DNA of 64,000 bases from Rugamonas fusca (GCF_014042365.1 NZ_JACEZS010000021.1:41305-105304), one strand, 5' to 3'. Positions 41,479 to 51,169 are shown, counted from the stretch's first letter. Program-made: numbers and translations. The notes: generated by a model from the letters alone, not told the origin.

Positions 41479-42177
41479 TTGCACTGCCTGGTCATTGAAG
41501 ACGAAACCGACACCGCGCGCTACATCTGCAAAGGCTTGCGCGAGGCTGGCTACACGGTCACGGCCTGCGCCACCGGGCAGGAGGGGCTCGATTACGCCAT
41601 CGGCGCGGAATGGGACATCATCGTCATGGACCGCATGCTGCCGGGCGGGATCGACGGCCTGGCCATCGTCGAGCGGCTGCGGGCGCTGGGCAAGCAGACG
41701 CCCGTCATCATCGTCAGCGCGCTGACCAACATCGAGCAGCGCGTGTCGGGCCTGCGTGGCGGGGCCGACGACTACCTGTCCAAGCCATTCGCCTTTTCCG
41801 AACTGCTGGCCCGCATCGAGGCGCTGCTGCGGCGCGCCGTGCCGGGCCAGGATGGCACCCAGCTGCAGGTGGCCGACCTGAAGCTGGACTTGCGGGCCAT
41901 GCGCGCCACGCGCGACGGCCGCGCCATCGCGCTGCAGCCGCGCGAATACCGCCTGCTCGAATACCTGATGCGCCACGAAGGCCAGGTGGTCACCCGCACC
42001 ATGCTGCTGGAGGCCGTGTGGGACTACCATTTCGACCCGCAGACCAATGTGATCGACGTCCAGATCAGCCGCCTGCGCACCAAGATCGACAAGGATTTCC
42101 CCACCGCGCTGATTCACACCTTGCGCGGCATCGGCTACTGCCTGTCGGCCCGGCCGCCGGAAGCGGGCCATGCTTAA
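41479..42177 (+). CDS. OmpR/CopR-type response regulator of the metal-efflux locus
   Basis: A 232-residue winged-helix response regulator with phospho-acceptor Asp51 (IIVMDRMLPGGIDGL), LSKPFAF, and the OmpR C-terminal domain (REYRLLEYLMRHEGQVVTRT, then VIDVQISRLRTKID). The start is TTG at 41479, supported by GGAGG 6 bp upstream; the nearest ATG (41454) is out of frame. It resembles CzcR/CopR-family metal regulators. It overlaps the sensor kinase by 8 bp and lies upstream of a CBA-type efflux system, which it probably controls. Confidence 0.93.
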   Translation: MHCLVIEDETDTARYICKGLREAGYTVTACATGQEGLDYAIGAEWDIIVMDRMLPGGIDGLAIVERLRALGKQTPVIIVSALTNIEQRVSGLRGGADDYLSKPFAFSELLARIEALLRRAVPGQDGTQLQVADLKLDLRAMRATRDGRAIALQPREYRLLEYLMRHEGQVVTRTMLLEAVWDYHFDPQTNVIDVQISRLRTKIDKDFPTALIHTLRGIGYCLSARPPEAGHA

Positions 42178-43549
42178 GCTGCGCGGCTCCATCGCCGCCA
42201 AGCTGGTGCTGGGCTACGGCGTGCTGGGCATGGTGTCCATGGTGGCCGTGTCGGCCGTGTTCTACGTGGGCACCATCGGAGTGCTGGACCGCAATATCGA
42301 TGGCCGCATCATGGCGCTGTCGGACCGCTTGCTGGCCCAGGGCCACGCTGACAGCAGCGCCGCGCTGGCCATCGAAGTGCGCCGCCAGCTCAGCGACGGC
42401 ATCGACAGCGACCGCGAAATCTTCCTGCTGCAGCGCGGCGACGGCCGTGTCCTGGCCGGTAACCTGAGCGCGTGGCCCGGCCGCTTCGAAGGCGAGCTGC
42501 AAAGCGCGGACGTGGTGCGCGATGGCCGTATCACGCCGGCCCGGCTGCACCGCCGGCTGCTGCCCGACGGCTCGTTGCTGATCGTGGGGCGCGACTTGAG
42601 CGAGCAGGAAGCTATTCGCGCGCTCGTGTGGCGCGCGCTGGCGTCGGGCGCCGTGCTGTCGCTGTTCTTTACGGTGGCCGGCGCCTTGCTGTTCCGGCGC
42701 CAGATCGAGATCCGGCTGGGCGCCATCCGCCGCACGGCCGAGCAGATCGAGGCCGGTGACCTGAGCCGCCGCATTCCCGTGCGCGGCGACGATGAATTCG
42801 CGCGCCTGAACGGTGACATCAACCGCATGCTGGACCACATCGAATTGCTGATGGATGGCGTGCGCCACGTCTCCGACGCCATCGCCCACGACTTGCGCAC
42901 GCCGCTGGGCCGCGTGCGCGGCAAGCTGGAGGATGCGCTGCGCCACGCGCGCGACGCGGGCGCGCTGGAGGGGGCGGCCCGTGACGCGATCGACGACATC
43001 GATGACCTGATCCGGCTGTTCGAACGGTTGCTGCAGATCGCGGAAGCGGAATCGGGCGTGCGCGCGCGCCTGTTCGAGAGCGTGGACTTGAACCGCGTGG
43101 CCGAGGACCTGGCCGAGATGTACGAGGCCAGCGCCGAGGAGGTGGGGGCGCGCTTGTCGCTGTCCCTGGCACCACAGGCCGTGGTGCTGGGTGACCGCAA
43201 CCTGCTGGCCAGCGCCGTGGCCAGCCTGCTCGACAACGCGCTCAAGTACGCGGGGCAGGGCGCGGCCATCGTGCTCGCCACCGGCGCCCACGATAGCAAG
43301 GTGGCCATCGCCGTGGGCGACAATGGTCCCGGCATACCGGCGGCCGAACTGGGGCGGGTGACGGAGCGCTTCTACCGGCTCGACCAGAGCCGCAACCTGC
43401 CCGGCAATGGCCTGGGCCTGTCCATCGTGCAGGCCACGGCCGCGCTCCATGGGGGCGCGCTGGAGCTGGCCGACCATCAGCCCGGCCTGCTGGCGCGCAT
43501 TGTGCTGCCGGCCGCCACGCCCGGCACCGGCCCTGGGGCCGAACCCTGA
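42170..43549 (+). CDS. Membrane sensor histidine kinase (CusS/CzcS-like)
   Basis: A 459-residue kinase with TM1 at about 12-32, a periplasmic region of about 120 residues, and TM2 at about 155-180 (VLSLFFTVAGALLFRRQIEI). HAMP follows (RRTAEQIEAGDLSRRIPVRG), then His240 in AIAHDLRTPLGRVRGKL. Next come N-box SLLDNALKYA, GDNGPGIP, and GNGLGLSIVQA. The HDLRTPL box is the form found in metal-sensing kinases. There is no obvious His/Met-rich metal motif in the periplasmic part, so the metal is not readable. Partner of the TTG-start regulator, with which it overlaps. Confidence 0.92.
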   Translation: MLKLRGSIAAKLVLGYGVLGMVSMVAVSAVFYVGTIGVLDRNIDGRIMALSDRLLAQGHADSSAALAIEVRRQLSDGIDSDREIFLLQRGDGRVLAGNLSAWPGRFEGELQSADVVRDGRITPARLHRRLLPDGSLLIVGRDLSEQEAIRALVWRALASGAVLSLFFTVAGALLFRRQIEIRLGAIRRTAEQIEAGDLSRRIPVRGDDEFARLNGDINRMLDHIELLMDGVRHVSDAIAHDLRTPLGRVRGKLEDALRHARDAGALEGAARDAIDDIDDLIRLFERLLQIAEAESGVRARLFESVDLNRVAEDLAEMYEASAEEVGARLSLSLAPQAVVLGDRNLLASAVASLLDNALKYAGQGAAIVLATGAHDSKVAIAVGDNGPGIPAAELGRVTERFYRLDQSRNLPGNGLGLSIVQATAALHGGALELADHQPGLLARIVLPAATPGTGPGAEP

Positions 43550-43702
43550 TCCGTGATCCGGGCCCGGCGCCGGCGCCACCTTACCAATTTGTAATGTCTG
43601 CGCAAGGTTGCGGTAATGTGCCGCCCTTTACCATCTGAGCGCGCCGCCGTATCGGCTGGCGCGTGCGCGCCGGCCTTCGCCGGCGCCCTCAGCGGAGCAG
43701 AC

Positions 43703-44077
43703 ATGAAGCAATCGATATATACCCCACTGGCACTGGCCGCCGCCGTCGCGTGCGGCGCCTGCGCGCCCCTGCCGGCCGCGCATGACGTGGACTGGAAGAA
43801 CGGCGCCCGTCACGGCTGGGTCTCCGGCTTCTACGACGCCAGCACCCCGCGCAGCGAGCTGCCGCGCTGCCTGGCCGGCGTGCCGGCCGGGGAACTGGCC
43901 AGCCACCGTTTCGTGCGCATCGACTACCGCCATTCGCGCCGCATGATGGTGGAAGTGGCCGAACTGCCCGGTGACATGCCCGTCAAGCTGGGCGACCGGG
44001 TCGAGCTGTGGCCGCAGGACTGCGACCAGGGCAAGCTGTCGCGTATCTCGCGCGTGATGCCACCGCCCGCGGCCTGA
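43703..44077 (+). CDS. Small exported lipoprotein of unknown function
   Basis: A 124-residue lipoprotein with signal peptide MKQSIYTPLALAAAVACGAC and candidate lipobox cysteines at residues 17 and 20. The mature part contains FVRIDYRHSRRMMVEVAELP and KLGDRVELWPQDCDQGKLSR. No family recognised. The short, beta-rich form resembles small outer-membrane-anchored proteins next to efflux systems. The start ATG follows CGGAGCAGAC. It lies between the two-component system and the TolC-family gene, so it may be part of the metal response. Unproven. Confidence 0.65.
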   Translation: MKQSIYTPLALAAAVACGACAPLPAAHDVDWKNGARHGWVSGFYDASTPRSELPRCLAGVPAGELASHRFVRIDYRHSRRMMVEVAELPGDMPVKLGDRVELWPQDCDQGKLSRISRVMPPPAA

Positions 44078-44144
44078 CGCGCGTCCGCCACGATTCACCG
44101 GGGTGCCGTCATACGGCAGGCACCCGCAACCGACTGCTGCAACC

Positions 44145-45659
44145 ATGGTTTTCCATTTTCAATTCAAGCCCGCCGCGCGCGCGCCGCTGGCCGCGCGTGC
44201 GCCTGTGCTGCTGCCTGTGCGCCTGCCCGCGTTCTTGCCTGCGCTGCTGGCCGCTACTCTGGCAGCGACTCTGGCCGTGGCGCCGGCAGCGGCGCAAGCC
44301 CAGGCGCTGGACTTGCGCCAGGCCGCCGCGCTGGCGCTGGCCCATAACGCGGACCTGCGCCTGGCCACGCTGGACGCGGCCAGCGCCGACGCGGCCGTCA
44401 CCATCGCCGGCGCCGCGCCCAACCCCACGCTCACGCTGCAAAGCTTCAACATCAACCCCAACGCGGGCGTGGGCGCCGGCTCGCTGCGCAACAAGACGGT
44501 CGACAGCGCGATCCGCATCGACCAGTTGATCGAGCGCGGCGGCAAGCGCCGGCTGCGCGTGGCCAGCGCCGGCAGCCTGGCCGCGGCCAGTGCCCAGGAT
44601 GCGCGCGAGACGCGGCGCCAGGTGCTGCTGCAAGTGAGCCAGGCTTATTACGACCTGCTGGCCGCCGAGGGCCGGCTGGCCATCATGGACGACAGCGCGC
44701 GCCTGTACGACCTGACGGTGGAGGCAGCCCGCAAGCGCCTCAAGGCGGGCGACCTGGCCCCGGCCGACGTGGCCCGGGTGCAGGTGGACGCGCTGCGCGC
44801 CCATAACGACGCGGCCCAGGCCGGGGCGGAGCGCTACGCGGCGCGCCAGGTGCTGGCCATGCTGATCGGCCAGCCGGAGCAGGCGGCCCAATTGCAGGTG
44901 GCCGACGCTTGGCCTGCCGTGCGGCCCGAATCGGCGTGGCTGGCCGAGTCGCTGGCGCAGGGCGCGCCCGTGCCGGCTGCGCCGCCAGCCGCCGGCGTGG
45001 CCAACGCCAACGGCAGGCCCATCGCCAGCGGCAATCCCGACCCCAATTTAAGCCTCAACGCAAGCCCCAACGTGGATGGTGCTGCCCTTGCTACGGCCGA
45101 CGCGCTGCAAGCAGCACTGGCCCGCCGGCCCGACGTGGCGGCCGCACAGGCGCGCGTGGAGGCGGCCGAAGCTGGCCGCAAGCTGGCGCTGGCCGCGCGC
45201 AGCGCTGATGTGACGGTGGGCGTGCAGGCCGAACATTATCCGACCAGCGCCGCCAATCCGCTCGGCAGCGGCAACAGCTTTGGCATCGCGCTGCAAATTC
45301 CACTGCAAGTGCGCTACGCCTACCAGGGCGAATTGCGGGCTGCCGATCTCGCGCTCGACAGCGCGCAGCAGCGCTTGCAGCAAGTGCGCCAGCGCGCGCG
45401 GGCGGAACTGGAATTGAGCCTGGAACAGGTGCGTACGGCCGGCCAGAAGCTGCGCCGCGACGACGAGGAATTGCTGCGGGCGGCCGGCAAGTCGGCCGAC
45501 GCCGCCGAATTCGCATTCCAGCGCGGCGCGCTGGGCATCATGGATTTGCTGGACGTGCGCCGCACCTACCGCAGCGCCCAGCTGGACGCGCTGGCCGCGC
45601 GCGCCGATTACGCCAAATCAGTAGCGGCCCTGCAGGCGGCCGTCTCGGAAGGAAAATAA
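44145..45659 (+). CDS. TolC-family outer membrane channel (CzcC-like)
   Basis: A 504-residue outer-membrane channel component. The signal peptide is long and Ala/Leu-rich (cut near residue 52, AAAQAQALDL). Two repeats of coiled-coil helices follow, with the CzcC-type pieces LDLRQAAALALAHNADLRLA, PNPTLTLQSFNINPNAGVGA, LIERGGKRRLRVASAGSLAA and GNSFGIALQIPLQVRYAYQG. An Asn/Pro-rich insert of about 35 residues (around 280-315, NANGRPIASGNPDPNLSLNA) is unusual for the family. It is the first gene of a channel-adaptor-pump operon. It would form the outer-membrane duct. Confidence 0.9.
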   Translation: MVFHFQFKPAARAPLAARAPVLLPVRLPAFLPALLAATLAATLAVAPAAAQAQALDLRQAAALALAHNADLRLATLDAASADAAVTIAGAAPNPTLTLQSFNINPNAGVGAGSLRNKTVDSAIRIDQLIERGGKRRLRVASAGSLAAASAQDARETRRQVLLQVSQAYYDLLAAEGRLAIMDDSARLYDLTVEAARKRLKAGDLAPADVARVQVDALRAHNDAAQAGAERYAARQVLAMLIGQPEQAAQLQVADAWPAVRPESAWLAESLAQGAPVPAAPPAAGVANANGRPIASGNPDPNLSLNASPNVDGAALATADALQAALARRPDVAAAQARVEAAEAGRKLALAARSADVTVGVQAEHYPTSAANPLGSGNSFGIALQIPLQVRYAYQGELRAADLALDSAQQRLQQVRQRARAELELSLEQVRTAGQKLRRDDEELLRAAGKSADAAEFAFQRGALGIMDLLDVRRTYRSAQLDALAARADYAKSVAALQAAVSEGK

Positions 45660-45660
45660 C

Positions 45661-46827
45661 ATGAGCACTCAAGTAGTATTCAAGCGGGCCGCCGCCACGG
45701 TGGCCGTGCTGGCCGCGCTGGCCGCCAGCATTCATTTCGTGCACGCGTCGCAGGCGCCGCACGCCAACGGCGCGGCCACGCCGGCCGCACCCAAGGCCGT
45801 TCCCGACACCATCACTTTCGACGCCAACGCGCCCCAGTGGTCCTCGCTCAAGGTGAGCGCGCTGGCGGCGGGCGCTTTGCCCGTGGCCGAGCCGGTCAAC
45901 GGCCGCATCACCTATGACGAGAATCGCACGGCCCGCGTCAGCTCGCCCATCGCCGGCCGCGTGACGGCGCTGCGGGCCGAGCCGGGCGACACCGTCCACC
46001 GTGGCGCCGTGCTGGCGACGCTGGACGCGCCGGAGCTGGCCACGGCGCAGGCGGACTGGCGCAAGGCCCAGGCCGATGAAGGCCGCAAGCGCATGGCCTA
46101 CGAACGGGCCCAGGCCCTGTACGGCGGCGAAGTCCTGGCCCGCAAGGATTACGAGTCGGCCCAGGCCGACCTGGCCCAGGCCAGCGCCGAGACGCGCCGC
46201 GCGGCCCAGCGCCTGTCCAACCTGAACGCCGGCCCCCGCGACGACGGCAGCTTCGGCCTGCGCGCGCCCATCGATGGCGTGGTCGCCGAGCGCCAGCTCA
46301 ACCCGGGCCAGGAAGTGCGGCCCGACCTGCCCAATCCCTTGTTCGTGGTGACGGACTTGCGCCACCTGTGGCTGGTGGTGGACGTGCCGGAGCGGGGCGC
46401 GGGCGCCATCGCGGCCGGCCAGGACGTGGCGCTGGAGACGGACGCCTATCCCGGCGTGCAGTTCCCGGCCAGGGTGGAGCGGGTAGGGCAGACGCTGGAC
46501 CCGGTCACGCACCGTATCCAGGTGCGCTGTGCCGTGGATAACGCCGACCTGAAGCTGAAGCCGGAGATGTTCGCCCGCGTGTCCTTCCTGGCGCGCGACG
46601 GCGCCCACAAGGCCGTGCAGCTGCCCAACAGCAGCCTGTTCGTGGAAGGGCGCTATGAATATGTGTACGTGGAAGTGCATCCGGGCACGTTCCAGAAGCG
46701 CCGCGTGGGCATCGCCTTGCGCGGCCATGACACCAGCTACGCGGACGCGGGCCTGACGGGCGGCGAGCGCGTGGTGACGGAAGGCGCGTTCCTGCTGAAC
46801 GCCGAGGTGGCGGCGCATGCTCAGTAA
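45661..46827 (+). CDS. HME-RND periplasmic adaptor (CzcB-like)
   Basis: A 388-residue membrane-fusion protein. An N-terminal anchor helix (residues 10-28) is followed by PVNGRITYDENRTARVSSPI, the start of the lipoyl/barrel-sandwich domain (IAGRVTALRAEPGDTVHRGA). The long hairpin (TAQADWRKAQADEGRKRMAY) comes next, with the beta-barrel and membrane-proximal domains after it. It links the inner-membrane pump with the outer-membrane channel. One base separates it from the CzcC-like gene, and its 3' end overlaps the pump gene by 11 bp, so the three are translationally linked. Confidence 0.92.
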   Translation: MSTQVVFKRAAATVAVLAALAASIHFVHASQAPHANGAATPAAPKAVPDTITFDANAPQWSSLKVSALAAGALPVAEPVNGRITYDENRTARVSSPIAGRVTALRAEPGDTVHRGAVLATLDAPELATAQADWRKAQADEGRKRMAYERAQALYGGEVLARKDYESAQADLAQASAETRRAAQRLSNLNAGPRDDGSFGLRAPIDGVVAERQLNPGQEVRPDLPNPLFVVTDLRHLWLVVDVPERGAGAIAAGQDVALETDAYPGVQFPARVERVGQTLDPVTHRIQVRCAVDNADLKLKPEMFARVSFLARDGAHKAVQLPNSSLFVEGRYEYVYVEVHPGTFQKRRVGIALRGHDTSYADAGLTGGERVVTEGAFLLNAEVAAHAQ

Positions 46828-49800
46828 GCTGATCGATTTCGTCCTGGCCCAGCGCGTGTTCGTGCTGATCCTGACGGCGGCGCTGGCCGCCTTCGGCATC
46901 CGCGCGTTCAACAACCTGCCGATCGAAGCCTTCCCCGACGTGCAGGACGTGCAGGTGCAGATCGTGACCCAGTATCCGGGCCAGGCGCCGGAGGAAGTGG
47001 AACGCGCCGTCACCTTGCCCATCGAGCGCGAGATGAGCGGCGTGCCGCACCAGACCCAGCTGCGTTCGGTCACCATCAGCGGCCTGTCCGTCGTCACGCT
47101 GACCTTCGCGGACGGCACGGACGACTACTTCGCCCGCCAGCAAGTGCTGGAAAAGCTGCAGAACGTGACGCTGCCACCGGGCCTGCAACCGGGCCTGGCG
47201 CCGCTGACGACGGCCGTGGGCGAAGTGTTCCGCTACATCGTCGAGGCGCCGCCGGGCATGGGCCCGAACGAAGTGCGGGCGCTGCAGGACTGGGTGGTGC
47301 GGCCCCAGCTGCGCATCGTGTCCGGCGTGGCCGACGTGGTCAGCTTCGGCGGCACCGTCAAGGAATACCAGGTGCAGGTCGATCCGGCCGCCCTCAAGCG
47401 CTATGGCGTGACGATCGACCAGGTCAGCCAGGCGCTGGCGGCCAACAGCGCCAACGTGGGCGGCGGCCAGGTGCGCCGCGGCGACGAGGCGCTGCTGGTG
47501 CGCGGCATCGGCATCTTCAACAGCATGGACGACATTGGCCGCGTCATCGTCAGCGCCACGGCCGGCAAGACGGTGCTGGTGTCGGACCTGGGCACGGTGA
47601 GCGCAGGCTTCCGGCCCCGTTCGGGCGTGGTGGCCTTCAACGACAATGACAGCGTGGTCGAAGGCATCGTCCAGATGAGCAAGGGCAGCAACGCGGCCAA
47701 GGTGGTGGCCGACGTCAAGCTGGCCGTGGACGCCGTCAACGCCCGCCTGCCCAAGGGCGTGCGCCTGAAGACCATCTACGACCGCACCCAGCTGATCAAG
47801 CACACGGTGCACACGGTGGGCGAGAACCTGCTGGTGGGTGCGGCGCTGGTGATCGCCATCCTGATCGTCTTCCTCGGCAACTGGCGCGCGGCCCTGATCG
47901 TGGCCACCGTGATCCCGCTGTCGCTGCTGTTCGCCTTCATCATGCTCGACGCGCGCGGCATTCCGGCCAACCTGATCTCGCTGGGCGCGGTGGACTTCGG
48001 CATCATCATCGACAGCGCCGTGGTGCTGGTGGAGGCGCTCATGGTGCGCCTGGCGCTGCACGAGTACGACCCGGCCGGCGACTTGTCGCCGTATGCCTGG
48101 CGCAAGCGCACGCTCAAGCAGACGGTGGTGGAACTGGGCCATCCCATCCTGTTCGCCAAGGCCATCATCATCGTCGCCTTCATCCCCATCTATACGTTCC
48201 AGCGGGTGGAAGGCAAGATCTTCTCGCCGGTGGCTTTCACGCTGTCCTTCGCCATGCTGGGCGCCATCGTGCTGAGCATGACGCTGGTGCCGTCGCTGCT
48301 GGCGTGGACCGTCAAGCGCCACCCGATGGCCGAGCGCCACAGCGCCTGGATGGCGCGCCTGACGGCCAGCTACCGGCGCGTGCTGGCGCGGGCCCAGGCC
48401 CGGCCACTGCTGGTGTTCGCGGCCTCTGGCGCCGTGCTGGCTGTCACGCTGGCGTTGGCGCCGCTGCTGGGCAGCGAATTCCTGCCCAAGCTCGATGAGG
48501 GCAATATCTGGCTCACCATCAGCCTGCCCAATTCGGCCGCGCTGGAGAAGACCCAGGCCATCGAGCACAAGGTGCGCGCCATCCTGAAAAGCTATCCGGA
48601 AGTGGGTAACGTGATCTCGCACGTGGGCCGTCCCGACGACGGCACCGACCCGAAAGGGCCGAACAACATGGAAATCCTGGCCGACCTGGCGCCCCGTTCC
48701 AGCTGGCGCTTCGACGACAAGGATGCGCTGGTGGCCGACATCTCGGCCCGTATCCGCCGCATGCCCGGCGTGCCCACCAACTTCTCGCAGGTGATCGAGG
48801 ATAACGTGGAGGAAGCCTTGTCGGGCGTGAAGGGCGAGATCGCCGTCAAGATCAGCGGCCCCGAACTGGACGTGCTGACCCAGGCCAGCGAGCAGATCGC
48901 CGCCATCTTGAACGGCATCGCCGGCGCCGCCGACGTGGCGGCCGTGCGTATCGGCGGCCAGAGCGAGATCGACATCGTGATCGACCGCGTGCGCATCGCG
49001 CGCCTGGGCGTGAACGTGGCCGACGTGAACGGCGCCATCCAGACGGCGCTGGCCGGGGTGGCCGTCAACACCTACTTCGAAGGCGGGCGCCGCTTCGACA
49101 TCACGCTGCGCCTGCAAGAGCGCAGCCGCGCCTCCGTCAACGACATCGCGGCGCTGCAGATCAACCTGCCCGGCGGGGTGGGCACGGTGGCGCTGGGCGA
49201 TTTGGCCCGCATCGAGGTGCGCCAGGGCGCGGCCCGCATCAGCCGCGAGGCCGGCGAGCGCAACGCCTCCGTCAAGGCCAACCTGCTGGGCCGCGACCAG
49301 GGCAGCTTCGTGGCCGAGGCCCAGCAGAAGGTGGCGGCCCAGGTGCACCTGCCGGCCGGCTACCAGATCACGTGGGGCGGCCAGTTCGAGAACCAGCAAC
49401 GGGCCGTGCAGCGGCTGCAGGTGATCGTGCCGATCACGGTGCTGCTGATCTTCTCGCTGCTGTTCTGGGCCTTCCGTTCGGTGCGCAAGGCGCTCTTGAT
49501 CCTGGCCATCGTGCCATTCACGCTGATCGGCGGCATCGCCGCACTGGCGGCGGCCGGCCTGCATTTCTCCGTGTCGGCGGCTGTGGGCTTCATCGCCGTG
49601 GCCGGCATCTCGGTGCAGAACGGCGTGATCATGGTGGAGCAGATCGTGGAACTGGCCAAGGGATCGGCCTCGCTGGCGGCCAGCGCGGCCGAGGGTGCGG
49701 CCCAGCGCCTGCGCCCGATCCTGATGACGGCCCTGATGGCGGGCCTGGGCTTGCTGCCGGCGGCCCTGTCGCACGGCATCGGCTCGGAAACCCAGCGTCC

Positions 49801-49906
49801 GTTCGCGGTGGTGATCGTGGGCGGCATCGTGTCGGCCACCTTGTTCACCTTGCTGCTGCTGCCGCTGGCCTATCCCTATTTCGCGGAGCGCGCCAGCCAG
49901 GACTAG
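46817..49906 (+). CDS. Heavy-metal efflux RND pump (CusA/CzcA family)
   Basis: A 1029-residue inner-membrane RND transporter with 12 helices and two large periplasmic loops. It starts LSKLIDFVLAQRVFVLILTA. The family HME segment is GAVDFGIIIDSAVVLVEALM, with Asp393 and Asp400 in TM4, the DFG-D type found in divalent-cation pumps (CzcA, CnrA, NccA). The Cu/Ag-type pumps usually replace it. The metal is probably Zn, Co, Cd or Ni, but the sequence does not fix it. It exchanges protons for export of metal through the channel. Completes the operon. Confidence 0.95.
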   Translation: MLSKLIDFVLAQRVFVLILTAALAAFGIRAFNNLPIEAFPDVQDVQVQIVTQYPGQAPEEVERAVTLPIEREMSGVPHQTQLRSVTISGLSVVTLTFADGTDDYFARQQVLEKLQNVTLPPGLQPGLAPLTTAVGEVFRYIVEAPPGMGPNEVRALQDWVVRPQLRIVSGVADVVSFGGTVKEYQVQVDPAALKRYGVTIDQVSQALAANSANVGGGQVRRGDEALLVRGIGIFNSMDDIGRVIVSATAGKTVLVSDLGTVSAGFRPRSGVVAFNDNDSVVEGIVQMSKGSNAAKVVADVKLAVDAVNARLPKGVRLKTIYDRTQLIKHTVHTVGENLLVGAALVIAILIVFLGNWRAALIVATVIPLSLLFAFIMLDARGIPANLISLGAVDFGIIIDSAVVLVEALMVRLALHEYDPAGDLSPYAWRKRTLKQTVVELGHPILFAKAIIIVAFIPIYTFQRVEGKIFSPVAFTLSFAMLGAIVLSMTLVPSLLAWTVKRHPMAERHSAWMARLTASYRRVLARAQARPLLVFAASGAVLAVTLALAPLLGSEFLPKLDEGNIWLTISLPNSAALEKTQAIEHKVRAILKSYPEVGNVISHVGRPDDGTDPKGPNNMEILADLAPRSSWRFDDKDALVADISARIRRMPGVPTNFSQVIEDNVEEALSGVKGEIAVKISGPELDVLTQASEQIAAILNGIAGAADVAAVRIGGQSEIDIVIDRVRIARLGVNVADVNGAIQTALAGVAVNTYFEGGRRFDITLRLQERSRASVNDIAALQINLPGGVGTVALGDLARIEVRQGAARISREAGERNASVKANLLGRDQGSFVAEAQQKVAAQVHLPAGYQITWGGQFENQQRAVQRLQVIVPITVLLIFSLLFWAFRSVRKALLILAIVPFTLIGGIAALAAAGLHFSVSAAVGFIAVAGISVQNGVIMVEQIVELAKGSASLAASAAEGAAQRLRPILMTALMAGLGLLPAALSHGIGSETQRPFAVVIVGGIVSATLFTLLLLPLAYPYFAERASQD

Positions 49907-49969
49907 GCGCGAGCGCACCAGGCCGGGGCATACACCGGCCATTTACCTTCATTCTTGAGAGAGCACACC

Positions 49970-51169
49970 ATGCATGACCTGAGCGACATCGCCACCTGGC
50001 TGGAAAGCCATCCCATCCACCACGAATCGGCCGTGCACGACACGCTGCCCGATCCCACCTTCGTCACCCAGGGCGAGACGGTGGTGTCGTTCAGCACCAA
50101 TAACTACCTGGCGCTGGCCAACCACCCGCGCCTGGTGGCGGCCGCCAAGGCGGGGCTGGACCGCTACGGCGTGGGCAACTGCGAGTCGCGCCTGCTGGGC
50201 GGCGACCTGGAGGTGTACCGCACGCTGGAGCGCCGCCTCGGTGAACTCAAGCACAAGAGCGACGCCGTGCTGTTCGTGACGGGCTACATGACCAACATTG
50301 GCGTGCTGTCGTCGCTGGTCAAGGCCGGCATGCTGGCCCGCCTGCACGGCTACCGCGCCAAGACGCGCCGCAAGTATGCCTACTATTCGGATGAGTTCAA
50401 CCACATCAGCATCCGCGAGGGCATCGCGATGTCGGGCGCCGAGCGCCACACCTACCGCCATTGCGACATGAACCACCTGGAGGAGTTGCTCAAGGCGGCC
50501 GAGGGCACCTGTCCCATCATCGTCAGCGACGGCGTGTTCAGCATGGAAGGCACGATCGCGCCGCTGCCCGAGCTGGTGGCGCTGGCCGAGCAATACGGCG
50601 CCATCCTCTACATCGACGACGCCCACGCCACCGGCATCCTCGGTGAACACGGGGGCGGTACTTCCGAGCACTTCAACTGCTACAGCCCGTGCATCATGCA
50701 GATGGGGACGCTGAGCAAGGCGCTGGGCGCCATTGGCGGCTTCGTGGCCGTGGAACAGGAGATCGCCGACGTGATCCGCCTGACCAGCTCGGCCTACGGT
50801 TTCACCTGCCCGCCGCCGCCGGACCAGGCGGCCGCCCTGATCGCCGCGCTCGACCTGCTGGAGCAGGAGCCGCAGCGCCGCCAGCGCCTGTGGGACAACC
50901 AGCGCTATTTCGTCGAGAAGATGGCGCCGCTCGGCTACCAGATCCTGTCCACGGCCACCCCCATCGTGCCGGTGCTGATCGGCGACGCGGCCCAGTGCCG
51001 GCGCCACGCGCAGGAACTGCGCAAGGAGGGCATCCACGTGGACGCCATCCAGTTCCCGGCCGCGCCGCTGGGCCAGGCCCGCTTGCGCTTCATGATGAAC
51101 GCCGGCCACACCCGGGCCCAGATCGACCATGCCGTGGCCGTGATGGCGCGCCTGGCCGGGCGGGTGTGA
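49970..51169 (+). CDS. Alpha-oxoamine synthase (PLP-dependent acyltransferase)
   Basis: A 399-residue enzyme of the alpha-oxoamine synthase group (relatives: 8-amino-7-oxononanoate synthase, serine palmitoyltransferase, CqsA). PLP features are VVSFSTNNYLALANHPRLVA, GVGNCESRLLGGDLEVYRTL, DEFNHISIREG, IVSDGVFSMEGTIAPLPELV, YIDDAHATGILGEHGGGTSE and the PLP lysine Lys250 in MGTLSKALGAIGGF. It would condense an amino acid with an acyl-CoA and release CO2. It is separated from the RND genes by 63 bp and has no biotin, sphingolipid or quorum-sensing partner beside it, so the product is unknown. Confidence 0.87.
   Translation: MHDLSDIATWLESHPIHHESAVHDTLPDPTFVTQGETVVSFSTNNYLALANHPRLVAAAKAGLDRYGVGNCESRLLGGDLEVYRTLERRLGELKHKSDAVLFVTGYMTNIGVLSSLVKAGMLARLHGYRAKTRRKYAYYSDEFNHISIREGIAMSGAERHTYRHCDMNHLEELLKAAEGTCPIIVSDGVFSMEGTIAPLPELVALAEQYGAILYIDDAHATGILGEHGGGTSEHFNCYSPCIMQMGTLSKALGAIGGFVAVEQEIADVIRLTSSAYGFTCPPPPDQAAALIAALDLLEQEPQRRQRLWDNQRYFVEKMAPLGYQILSTATPIVPVLIGDAAQCRRHAQELRKEGIHVDAIQFPAAPLGQARLRFMMNAGHTRAQIDHAVAVMARLAGRV

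Noticed and set aside
49921..49940. Hairpin GGCCGG/CCGGCC after the RND pump gene as a terminator
   Set aside because: Only a 6-bp stem with no T-run; too weak to list.
46505..49942. Open frame of more than 1100 codons antisense to the RND pump
   Set aside because: His/Gln/Arg-rich mirror-image sequence with no structure; the pump reading is certain.
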